Assembly: GCA_017795105.1 (NCBI GenBank)
Contig: CP051247.1
Coordinates: 5,284,001 to 5,348,000 of the forward strand
Source of the DNA: Planctomycetaceae bacterium
Lineage (GTDB): Bacteria > Planctomycetota > Planctomycetia > Planctomycetales > Planctomycetaceae
Direction: 5' to 3'
Length of the DNA stretch: 64,000 bases
Shown: in pieces, positions 18,482 through 26,681 of the stretch
How positions within the stretch are numbered: position 1 is the stretch's first letter
Layout: every line of letters starts with the position of its first letter
The notes under the pieces: model-generated
What the model saw: only the letters and a program-made list of their open reading frames with translations
Databases searched by the model: none
Told to the model about the DNA's origin: nothing
Program-made: the position numbers and the translations under genes

Positions 18482-18628
18482 TGGCCGCTCAGATGCGAGC
18501 GTGAAGACGTGCAGCCGTCATCTTACGAACGCCCGTCAATCGTTGTCACCCGCCTGGAAAGTGCGAGTAATTTGAACCTGAGAATCGGCTGAAGCTGAAA
18601 CGATTGTGCCGATCACGCGGCCTCATTG

Positions 18629-20098
18629 TTATTCGTGAGCGTCGATGATTTCCTGACGCTGCCGCGTCAGTTTCTCGACGATTTCCGGGTGTTCGAGCCA
18701 GAGATTGTCGACCTCGCCGCGATCATAAACCATGTCGTACAGCTGTCCTTTCGGCCCACCCGGCTGCGGTTTGTCCTTGCTCGGCTTCGAGAATCCTCCC
18801 GAGCCGAGATGAGTGATCAATTTCCACGAGCCGGCTCGAATTACGCTGCCGCTGTGATGTTGCAGCATAACCCGTTCTCCACGCGGCCACGGCTCCTTCG
18901 TCGGAAGATCGAGCAGGGCGGCGAAACTGCGTCCATCGATGCGATCAGTCGTATTGAGTTCGGTCCCGGTGATCTCCGCCAGCGTGGGCAGAAGATCGAT
19001 GAAGCCGATCAGTTCCTCCGATTCCGAATAGCCCCGGAGTTGAGCCGGCCAGCGAATTAAAAACGGCATCCGGTGTCCGCCTTCCCACGCATCGCCTTTC
19101 ATGCCTCGCAGCGGACCAGTGCTGTCGTGCTGGAAACGCTCCTCGTCGTTGTCGTACCAGACGGGGCCATTGTCGCTGGAAAAGATGACCATCGTGTTGT
19201 CAGCTTCGCCGCTGGCGTCAACCGCATCGACAACTCGCCCAACCACCGCGTCCACATGAGCGACGAACTCGCTGTAAAGCCCGGCTCCTCCACGACCGTT
19301 GAATTCTTCGGCCGGTAACCAGGGCGTGTGCGGACCGGTCAACGCCAGATAGAGAAAGCTCGGCTCCTCTTTCGAGAATGAGGTCTCTACCGTCTCGACC
19401 GCATGCCGACCAAACTCGTCGAGCACGTCTTCCATGATGAAGTTGCCGGCTCGAAGTCCTTCGCGCCAGAACGCACCCTGAATCGGACTCCATCCCGGTG
19501 ACGCATTGGCCGCGATTGGCAGGGTGGGCTGGGGCGAAGCTGTTCGTCCTTCAATGTAATAGTAGGGCGGAATATCGAGCGAAGCCGGCATGCCGAAGTA
19601 GGTCTGGAAGCCGCGATCCACCGGGCCTCCGGTCAAGCCTTTCGCGAAGTCGTAATCGGGACCATTGTCGAAACCGAGATGCCATTTGCCGACCATGTGC
19701 GTCGTGTATCCGGCTCGCTGCAGCATCTCCGGAATGGTCTCGTCGTTCTCGGCGATCAACGGTTCGTGGCGCCAGTTGCGTTGATGCCGGAACGGATATC
19801 GTCCCGTCAGCAGACCATATCGGGACGGATGGCAAACTCCCCCGGCCGCATGAGCATCGGTGAACTTCATCCCCTCGGCCGCCAGTCGATCGATGTGCGG
19901 CGTTCTGCATTTCGACTGCTGGTTGTAACAACCCGGATCGCCATACCCCATGTCGTCGACGAGAATCAGCACGATGTTCGGTCGCTGGGGAGTCTCCGCC
20001 GAACAAGCCGGCATTCCATTTAGTAATGGAATTAGCAGCGTCATCGTCGCGATCAGGCAAGAACGATGAAGCCGGAAGGGGATCTCAGAAAAGCGCAT
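18629..20098 (-). CDS. Secreted sulfatase with CHPSR active site
   Basis: 489 residues. The signal sequence (about residues 12-33) ends near ACSAE, so the protein is exported. It is a formylglycine-dependent sulfatase: PNIVLILVDDMGYGD provides metal-binding Asp residues and GGVCHPSRYGLLTGRY carries the C-x-P-S-R motif in which Cys89 is oxidised to formylglycine. GKWHLG and 'IFSSDNGP' are further signature blocks. It removes sulfate esters, probably from polysaccharides; the exact substrate cannot be told. It sits next to an SGNH hydrolase gene on the same strand (95 base gap). Confidence 0.95.
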   Translation of the reverse strand: MRFSEIPFRLHRSCLIATMTLLIPLLNGMPACSAETPQRPNIVLILVDDMGYGDPGCYNQQSKCRTPHIDRLAAEGMKFTDAHAAGGVCHPSRYGLLTGRYPFRHQRNWRHEPLIAENDETIPEMLQRAGYTTHMVGKWHLGFDNGPDYDFAKGLTGGPVDRGFQTYFGMPASLDIPPYYYIEGRTASPQPTLPIAANASPGWSPIQGAFWREGLRAGNFIMEDVLDEFGRHAVETVETSFSKEEPSFLYLALTGPHTPWLPAEEFNGRGGAGLYSEFVAHVDAVVGRVVDAVDASGEADNTMVIFSSDNGPVWYDNDEERFQHDSTGPLRGMKGDAWEGGHRMPFLIRWPAQLRGYSESEELIGFIDLLPTLAEITGTELNTTDRIDGRSFAALLDLPTKEPWPRGERVMLQHHSGSVIRAGSWKLITHLGSGGFSKPSKDKPQPGGPKGQLYDMVYDRGEVDNLWLEHPEIVEKLTRQRQEIIDAHE

Positions 20099-20193
20099 GC
20101 GGAAATCTCTTCACGGAGGAATATCGACGGGTGAAATTATCCATCGAGTATCATCGACATCCCGCATCCCGGCAAGTCAGTCAGCGGCTTCCA

Positions 20194-22179
20194 TTATGGC
20201 CGCTGGCTGAGTGCGTCGCCGATATACCTCGCCACTTCTTTTCCAAGCTCCATGTAGCCGTACTCGGTGAAATGGATGTCCGAAGTAATGTGCAGCGGCA
20301 TCGAATGCCCGGCTACAAAACTGTTGAGATCGTGAATCGGAATGCCGAGTTGAGCCATGACGTCCGTAGCAGCCTGATTGAAGAGATCAACCGTTTCCGG
20401 CGGCCGGTTGGGGGCTCCCTCCGGAACGGGAGTGGTGTTCGCGAAGATCACAGTTGCTCCCGTTGACTGCAGGAGAGCCGCGATCTGCATCAGGTTCTGC
20501 TGATACTGATCGAGCGGTGTCCGGAAGCTCCCCAGTTCGGGCGTCGTTCCTTCACCATTCTCGTCGACATACACCATGTCGTGCAGTCCGAAGTTGAAGT
20601 AAATCACATCCCACCGGCTGCTCCCATTCACGGTGATCCATTCACTGAGATGCTCCAACCCGTAGGTGGTCATCCGACTGTTGTCAGACGGGCGATGCAC
20701 ATTGGCCACGCCGGCGAGTTCCTCGCGAACCGTCAGCGTATAGCCAATCGAGATCGAGTCCCCGATGATGAGTACGCGAGACAGATCGGAATTGTCATCG
20801 ACGGGAGCGACTGCTTCGGCGTACCCGGCCGCTTTCCCGCAAAGGGGAAGCTCATCTGCCGGCCCGACATTGTTCCAGAGCGTGTTCGGATCCCAGCGGA
20901 AAGCAACCTTTGCCGACGTGGCGTAGTCGAGCCCGGTTTGCGATGCGACGGAGGGACGGATCAGTTCAGACGAAACCCAGACGCCGGTCAGGGAATTACG
21001 GCCAATTACCTGGAAGTTCCCGGTTCCCCGCAGATCGACGGTCGAGACATCGGTCCATCCGACATGTTGAGCCCACTTGCTAACGCGGCGGACGACGAGC
21101 CTCCCATCAATCCGTTCGCCCAGAAACCACCACCCACTCGCCACGTGCCGGGCCAGAACCATCGGCGGTCGTTCGCTGTCGGTGTCGATAATCGACCAGT
21201 CGGTCCACTCGGCACTGTTCGAGTACTTGCCGTAGCTCTGGGTGATCGCCCCTTCGTCCGTGCTCAGTGTGTTCCACCAGACCTGAGCATTGGCGTTACG
21301 GGCGAGAAGTTCATCGCGACCGTCGTGATCCAAATCGACAATCGTCACATCCTGCCAGTCGACCGAAGTGGACCACTCGGCGTAGTAGGCATAGGTGAAG
21401 GTCGGCTGAGCCTGTCCGTCGGACTCGGCGAGCATCCAGCGACCGTTGTGCAGATCGCGGCCGATCAGGTCGTCCGAACCATCTCCATTGAAGTCGCCGA
21501 CGCGGACATCGACCCACGTTCGGGAGGTCGGCCACGTCCCCGCCACGGCCAGTAAGAAGTGCTGGTCGCCGGTGTTCGCGCCGACGACCCAACGACCGGT
21601 TCTCGAGTTCCGCACGGCGACATCATCAAGTTGATCGCCATTAAAGTCGCCGACACGGACATCGACCCACGGCACCTGCGTTCCCCAGTTGCCGTACGAC
21701 TGGACCTGCAGCGTTGCCTCGCCATTAAGAATTGCATCGTCAATCAGACTGACGTAAAGCTCACCCCGTTGATCCACGCCAAACAGGTCGGCCTTTCCGT
21801 CGCCATTGAAGTCGCCGGTGCTGATGTAGCTCCAGGATTTGTCGGGGGTCCAGACACCGATCTCCCGACTGATCATTTCCGAGCCATCGTGCCGACTCAT
21901 CGTCCACATCCCGGTTGCCAGATTGCGTCCCAGAATCATACTGCCCGAGATCTGGAGTTCGGATGTGACTCCGCCTCCCTGATCGTCGGTCGCTCCGCTG
22001 AGAAGGAGTCGGGATTCGCAGACTTCCGAAGCCGAGCCGAGCAGTGAACGACCTCGCAGGCGACGTGGCGGCGCAGCAAAAACGGACCGCCAGTTCGCGG
22101 TCAACGGTTGATTCTCCGCCGAACGGGAAGCCTTTCCACGGTTCCACAGAGTCCGGAAAATCTGCAGCACTCCGGTCAT
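20194..22179 (-). CDS. Extracellular FG-GAP repeat protein with C-terminal SGNH hydrolase domain
   Basis: 661 residues from the ATG at 22179, which has GAGGGG just upstream. The N-terminus is basic and reaches a planctomycete extracellular motif CESRLLLSGA (residues 54-63). Residues about 75-440 hold a string of FG-GAP/VCBS-like units (DVRVGDFNGDQLDDVAVR, VRVGDFNGDGSDDLIGRD), Ca-binding loops of a beta-propeller. The C-terminal 220 residues form an SGNH/GDSL hydrolase: IIGDSISIGYT (nucleophile Ser), NFGLHDM and DIHFTEYGY (Asp-x-x-His type). It is probably a cell-surface esterase, perhaps acting on acetylated polysaccharide, given the sulfatase next to it. The substrate is inferred only. Confidence 0.88.
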   Translation of the reverse strand: MTGVLQIFRTLWNRGKASRSAENQPLTANWRSVFAAPPRRLRGRSLLGSASEVCESRLLLSGATDDQGGGVTSELQISGSMILGRNLATGMWTMSRHDGSEMISREIGVWTPDKSWSYISTGDFNGDGKADLFGVDQRGELYVSLIDDAILNGEATLQVQSYGNWGTQVPWVDVRVGDFNGDQLDDVAVRNSRTGRWVVGANTGDQHFLLAVAGTWPTSRTWVDVRVGDFNGDGSDDLIGRDLHNGRWMLAESDGQAQPTFTYAYYAEWSTSVDWQDVTIVDLDHDGRDELLARNANAQVWWNTLSTDEGAITQSYGKYSNSAEWTDWSIIDTDSERPPMVLARHVASGWWFLGERIDGRLVVRRVSKWAQHVGWTDVSTVDLRGTGNFQVIGRNSLTGVWVSSELIRPSVASQTGLDYATSAKVAFRWDPNTLWNNVGPADELPLCGKAAGYAEAVAPVDDNSDLSRVLIIGDSISIGYTLTVREELAGVANVHRPSDNSRMTTYGLEHLSEWITVNGSSRWDVIYFNFGLHDMVYVDENGEGTTPELGSFRTPLDQYQQNLMQIAALLQSTGATVIFANTTPVPEGAPNRPPETVDLFNQAATDVMAQLGIPIHDLNSFVAGHSMPLHITSDIHFTEYGYMELGKEVARYIGDALSQRP

Positions 22180-22411
22180 TCGCCCCTCAATCACCTTGCA
22201 GTCAGAAGTTGTGAGTCTCGGATCGCTCCGTTCTCGACAACAGCCTGTGCAGACGCTTGAATTGGGAGAACGAAGGCGGTATTCCTCATTCCCGACGATA
22301 GAACTCGCGCACACCCAAAAGCCAGAAGAAAGTTCAGAAAAGTATCGACATTTGTCGAGGGGGTGCGGTTGGGGATTTCTATCCCAGTTTCAGCAGCCAA
22401 CGGAGAGCTGG

Positions 22412-22963
22412 ATGCCATCGCTGACTCGACGAGTGCTGGATCTTCTCGGCCAAGTCGGAGTCTGCTGTTTCGCGATTCTTGCTGGATGGACGACCGTATT
22501 GTTGCTGTGGCTGGGTGTTTTCACACTTGTTGAGCACTTGAACGCTCCACGCCTACTTATTTACATAGTGCTGTTGTTCGGCGTTCCATTGGCTTTCATC
22601 ACTGGAACCGCATATTTCATCTGGACCGTTGCGAGACTTCGACTCACCTCTCCCTGGGCAGAATACGCGCTGGGCATTCTCTACGGCATCGGAATCATCT
22701 TCGTGTTATGGTTCTGTTTGCTTGAGACGGATCATCGCACTTACAGTAACGATGGTTTGATCGGAGCAAACAGCGGAAGAGATTGTGACTATGCCATTCG
22801 AGTCACCAAAAACACGGAGGCAACGATCAATAAGATAATTCCCCCGGCAAAGCTCCGGGCGTATCCGCGGCGCCATGCAGCTCTTGCCAGCATGTTCCCG
22901 CAGGCGTATCCACAGGCAAGTCCCAGAATGATGATCGAGAACAACGTGAACCCGAAAACATAA
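22412..22963 (+). CDS. Small multi-pass membrane protein, unknown function
   Basis: 183 residues from the ATG at 22412, with GGAGAG 6 bases upstream. At least three hydrophobic helices are seen (about residues 10-40, 45-70, 83-110), then a polar C-terminal part. The last 175 bases overlap, tail to tail, the minus-strand gene at 22789-23181, which looks more conserved there; the C-terminal 58 residues of this protein may therefore be read-through of a lost stop or frameshift. No family is recognised. It diverges from the SGNH hydrolase gene. Confidence 0.45.
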   Translation: MPSLTRRVLDLLGQVGVCCFAILAGWTTVLLLWLGVFTLVEHLNAPRLLIYIVLLFGVPLAFITGTAYFIWTVARLRLTSPWAEYALGILYGIGIIFVLWFCLLETDHRTYSNDGLIGANSGRDCDYAIRVTKNTEATINKIIPPAKLRAYPRRHAALASMFPQAYPQASPRMMIENNVNPKT

Positions 22964-23181
22964 CCGGATGCCTCGACGATGCTGACAAGTGGGATCATGG
23001 TCTTCTCGCTGAGCCACTCGAACGTCTCAACTGAGAATATGAAGCTGAAATTCGTCATGAAGGCGGAAAGAAGCCAGAACTCAAAAAGCCAAGCGAAGAT
23101 CCAGCCGCAGATACCCGCATACGCTTTGATGTTCGACGAAGAGTCGTCCAGAGTTCGAGGTTCTCGACATGACTTGAACAT
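22789..23181 (-). CDS. Small membrane protein, paralogue of the gene at 24294-24719
   Basis: 130 residues with three or four hydrophobic helices (about 22-52, 68-92, 108-127). The C-terminal region has LARAAWRRGYARSFAGG, which matches ARAAWRRGYLRQF in the protein at 24294-24719 with different synonymous codons. This argues that both are real and selected. The start at 23181 has GAGG 9 bases upstream. Function is unknown. Confidence 0.6.
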   Translation of the reverse strand: MFKSCREPRTLDDSSSNIKAYAGICGWIFAWLFEFWLLSAFMTNFSFIFSVETFEWLSEKTMIPLVSIVEASGYVFGFTLFSIIILGLACGYACGNMLARAAWRRGYARSFAGGIILLIVASVFLVTRMA

Positions 23182-23286
23182 CTCTATAACCTCGCACTCT
23201 CAAAAAATGCCATCGCGTACCCCGCCATCATCGGTAACGAAGAAAAACACAGAAACGATCACGTATGTTCTGCGAATGCGTGAGTT

Positions 23287-24309
23287 CTATTCCAATTCCG
23301 ACAGGAATCGCACTACAGAAGTTCTGTTCTTCTCCCGGGCGTAATCGAGCGGAATTCGATCGGCATCATCTTCTGCGTTCGCATTTGCCCCCGCGTTGAG
23401 GAGCATCTTCACCACGGCCGTAGAAGTATTCCGCATCGCTGCGACGTGGAGCGGCGTTCGTCCTTCACGATCCCGGGCATGCGGATCGGCTCCCCGGCTC
23501 AGCAGCCATTCAACCGCTTTGACCGTTCCGCGATTGGCCGCCCCGTGCAGCAGAGTGCGGCCCTGTTCCGGAGGGATCGCGTTGATGTCAAACCCTGCTT
23601 CGAGCACGACCTCGGCGACATCGTAGAACGGCTCGCCGGAACGCTGGTGCGGTTCGAGGCAGTGTTCGAGTGTCTGATGAAAACGCTCAGGCGTGACGCC
23701 GCCGTCGGAAATCAGCAAACGCATGATTTCCTCGTTGCCCCCGGTCCAGGCGCAGAGAAACGCCGGGAAAATCGGCAGTGCGTTTGGCATCTCATGCCGA
23801 GCCTCCACGCCGTGATACAGGAGATGTCTGCAGGTCTCCGTCAGCTGTTGCTTCATCTCCGGATCATTTCGACCCAGTCCGGACTGAGCGCAATTGAACA
23901 GCAGATTGAATCCGTTCGCATCACGCAGCGAGCCGAGGTCGACGTTTAGCGACAGTCTCATGAGTTCGCCAACGTCGCCCACCGAGGCCCAAACGAACGG
24001 ATCGTCCGGCAGCCCCTGCTGACGCATCCGCTCGATGATCGCCGAATTCCCGGCCGCGGCTGCAAGACAGACGACCGACTGATTCAGCCACCCCGCACGA
24101 CTCGAAAGATCGAGCTCCGCATCGAGACACCAATCCAGAATCCGCTGATGCCCGGGCGTTCGCTTCACGGTCCGAAAGTCGGTCACAGCGAACTCGAAAA
24201 TGGTCGCAAGCGTCTGCTGATCCCGCTCGAAATCCCGACGGATCAGTTCTTCGAAGTGGCCGTGTTTGGCCAGCTTGATGATCGGGAGTGATTCTATGGG
24301 TGAAGCCAA
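23287..24309 (-). CDS. Ankyrin repeat protein
   Basis: 340 residues. C-terminal ankyrin repeats are clear: GRTLLHGAANRGTVKAVEWL, then LSRGADPHARDREGRTPLHV, then LLNAGANANAEDDADRIPLD. More degenerate repeats probably fill the N-terminal 220 residues (NSAIIERMRQQGLPDD; NEEIMRLLISDGG). There is no signal peptide or membrane helix, so it is probably cytosolic and mediates protein contact. The N-terminal segment SLPIIKLAKHGH recurs almost unchanged at the start of the next gene upstream (24294-24719), which suggests a local duplication. Confidence 0.85.
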   Translation of the reverse strand: MASPIESLPIIKLAKHGHFEELIRRDFERDQQTLATIFEFAVTDFRTVKRTPGHQRILDWCLDAELDLSSRAGWLNQSVVCLAAAAGNSAIIERMRQQGLPDDPFVWASVGDVGELMRLSLNVDLGSLRDANGFNLLFNCAQSGLGRNDPEMKQQLTETCRHLLYHGVEARHEMPNALPIFPAFLCAWTGGNEEIMRLLISDGGVTPERFHQTLEHCLEPHQRSGEPFYDVAEVVLEAGFDINAIPPEQGRTLLHGAANRGTVKAVEWLLSRGADPHARDREGRTPLHVAAMRNTSTAVVKMLLNAGANANAEDDADRIPLDYAREKNRTSVVRFLSELE

Positions 24310-24719
24310 GAGTTACTCATTCGTAGAACAATAATGGAGAGGGCAGTCCAGGCCGCCATGAACGCGATGAATTGTCGGAGGTAGCCGCGTCTCCAGGCGG
24401 CTCTCGCAACGAATCTGCACAGGCAGAAACCGCAAAGCCATGTAAGGGCGAACCCCGCCAGGAATGTCGTCAGCAACACCCCAAAGCCGACATTCGAGTG
24501 TCCTGACGTGAATAGGCCAGTCAGACTATGCACAGTCCCATGGGGAATCGACGGGTAGAAAAACTGAAGAATCTTTAGGAATGCCAGTCCGCTTGCGAGA
24601 AAGATCCAACCGCAAAACAGGAGTCCGAACCACATCGAGGAAATAATGACAAATGCCCTCATCGCGTGGCCCTGTTGAGCCAGCTTGTTGATCGGGAGTG
24701 AATGATATGGTTTTGTCAT
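24294..24719 (-). CDS. Small membrane protein with an ankyrin-gene-like leader
   Basis: 141 residues from the ATG at 24719. Three hydrophobic helices (about residues 22-50, 70-102, 115-132) and a motif ARAAWRRGYLRQF shared with the protein at 22789-23181. The first 18 residues (SLPINKLAQQGH within them) copy the N-terminus of the neighbouring ankyrin protein. An internal ATG at 24662 has AGGG upstream and would exclude that copied leader; a GTG at 24764, overlapping the stop of the upstream gene, is a third option. The 3' end overlaps the ankyrin gene start by 16 bases. Function unknown. Confidence 0.55.
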   Translation of the reverse strand: MTKPYHSLPINKLAQQGHAMRAFVIISSMWFGLLFCGWIFLASGLAFLKILQFFYPSIPHGTVHSLTGLFTSGHSNVGFGVLLTTFLAGFALTWLCGFCLCRFVARAAWRRGYLRQFIAFMAAWTALSIIVLRMSNSWLHP

Positions 24720-24756
24720 TTGATTTCGACAGCAGCGCGAAACGATGATTGAGGTT

Positions 24757-26514
24757 TCATTCACTCAGCAACGAATGGCACCAGAGGAGATCCTTCGCCG
24801 CCTGGGTCTGATCGTAGCTGCTGAATTCTTCTAACATGATGCACGTCATCGCACGGCGTGTCAGCACCATCGTCGTGGCCGTTCGGAATTTCTCGTCAAC
24901 GTCCGGTTCCATAACCACGGCTTTCAGCAGTTCACGGCCTTCGGCAGTTTCTGATAAAGCTTCCAGCATGGATAATGGCCAGAACGTCATCCCTTCGGGC
25001 TGCAGGGGGACGCACCATTCGAGGATCCGTTGATGGAGTAGATCCTCTGGCACGTGATACGCTTTGCCGGCCGCGGCCAGCAACGTGATCGCCTCAGTGG
25101 CCGGGCCAAGTTCCGCGTCCTTCGCAGCAGCCAGAGCTGTTCCGATCTGCTCGTGGGTAAGTGGGGCTTTCTCGCTCAGACGCCGGTAACCGGCCGCCAG
25201 GGTTATCTGCTGTTCGGAGTGTTCGTCATCGTTCCGGATCGATGGAATTGTTCGACGGGGGACTCCGGTGGCGTACGCGTCCAGCTCGTATCGGCTGGGA
25301 GCCCGATGGACTCGTGGCTCCGTCACCAAAGGGCCAGTCGTCAGTAGATAAAAAATGTGGTAGCCCGGAAATGCCCCCACCTTTTCTTCGAACAGCGTGT
25401 TCCTCATCCACATGTCGCTGCAACTAACGGGACTTGAATTCCCGAAACCATCTCGAGTTGACAGTCTGATTTCATAGCACCGACGCGGTAACTTTCTGAG
25501 AACATCATCGGGGGCGTCATTTCGAATCCGATTGGAACGACGGCTGTTCTCCAAACAGAGATTGCTTGTTTCACCGATCGCGTCGCGGCCAAGCGGTCTA
25601 CGCTCGCTTGGGAACCCGCTTTGCAACGCGTATTGGAACTGCTCGGCAAACCGCCTCGGCGCAGGAGGATCGCGTAATTCCTTCTCAGCGATCACCGCGT
25701 TGTCAACAGCCTGAAAGAGAGGCCCGGGCGGAATCACTTTTGTGCCGGTGAGTCCTTCTTCAAAGCACTTGAAGAGGATTCGAGTCCCTTCGGGTTTCTC
25801 GATGAGAACTTCACCCAGAAACGACTTGAACTGAATCGCTTCATAAGGAAAACGGAGCCCGATCCGAACTGCGGCTCCCCCGTCGTCAGTGAGAAGGATT
25901 GTCCTCCTGACACGGCTGACCGAGATGCTTGTCGGTCCTGCAGGAAACAGACCCTCAAGGATGTCCCGGAAGTTAATCGCGATTGAACTCTTCTCGTCGT
26001 CGTCCTTTGAGATGGGGATACTTAACTGTGCAAACTGACCTTGTCTGGTTAGAGTCAGACCAGATTCGACGTGAAAACAGACGTTCAACTCTTTTTGGAT
26101 TGTCCCGTGGATTGTGGCCGGGAATAGCACTCGCTGCTTGTCGACGACCACATCAAGAAAGAACCCATAGCCCTCCGTCATTCCGAAACCGACGCGGTCA
26201 TGAAGTCGTTCAAGGAAGTAGCGAGTGGGGATTGATTTCGCTGCGGAGTCAGTCGTCAGGATTTCGAGCCGGAACGTTCCGGGGACTTCTCTCTTCGAAT
26301 CAAAGCTCCATGAGACGTGGCTCAAGAGTTCGTCCCAGGTCAGAATCTCCCTGGTCAGCAAAAACTCGACATTGTCGGCCTCCCTGCGGAGTCGCTGAAT
26401 CTGGTGATCTGGTGCCGTCAAAGACTCTTCGGCGTGTCCCACACCCGAGCCAAGTACGAATAAGATGGCAACCGCCAACAGAGCTGCCGGGACTCGTGAA
26501 ATTCGTAAGGGCAT
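24757..26514 (-). CDS. Secreted protein of unknown function
   Basis: 585 residues from the ATG at 26514, with GGAAG upstream. A signal peptide (about residues 1-28, ending SGVGHAEE) directs export. The mature protein is alpha/beta, with 'EILTWDELLSHVSW', a region rich in charged residues, and a helical C-terminal domain. No catalytic motif is recognised. It is the first gene of a minus-strand group with the small membrane protein and the ankyrin gene, so the three may be co-transcribed. The frame is long and ends overlap neighbours in operon fashion, so it is a real gene. Confidence 0.7.
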   Translation of the reverse strand: MPLRISRVPAALLAVAILFVLGSGVGHAEESLTAPDHQIQRLRREADNVEFLLTREILTWDELLSHVSWSFDSKREVPGTFRLEILTTDSAAKSIPTRYFLERLHDRVGFGMTEGYGFFLDVVVDKQRVLFPATIHGTIQKELNVCFHVESGLTLTRQGQFAQLSIPISKDDDEKSSIAINFRDILEGLFPAGPTSISVSRVRRTILLTDDGGAAVRIGLRFPYEAIQFKSFLGEVLIEKPEGTRILFKCFEEGLTGTKVIPPGPLFQAVDNAVIAEKELRDPPAPRRFAEQFQYALQSGFPSERRPLGRDAIGETSNLCLENSRRSNRIRNDAPDDVLRKLPRRCYEIRLSTRDGFGNSSPVSCSDMWMRNTLFEEKVGAFPGYHIFYLLTTGPLVTEPRVHRAPSRYELDAYATGVPRRTIPSIRNDDEHSEQQITLAAGYRRLSEKAPLTHEQIGTALAAAKDAELGPATEAITLLAAAGKAYHVPEDLLHQRILEWCVPLQPEGMTFWPLSMLEALSETAEGRELLKAVVMEPDVDEKFRTATTMVLTRRAMTCIMLEEFSSYDQTQAAKDLLWCHSLLSE

Positions 26515-26681
26515 TGCACTTCCGTCCAACCGGTAACTATCAGTTTCTTACGGGGGACAATAGTTCATTGTTGATTAAGCGACCACCGTGGCTCCCTCAA
26601 ATCGAACGACAGTGGCATCAGCGTTGACTGATCTGGTACGCTGGACAGGTCCATTACACACGGAATCGGGATGCTGGGCTC

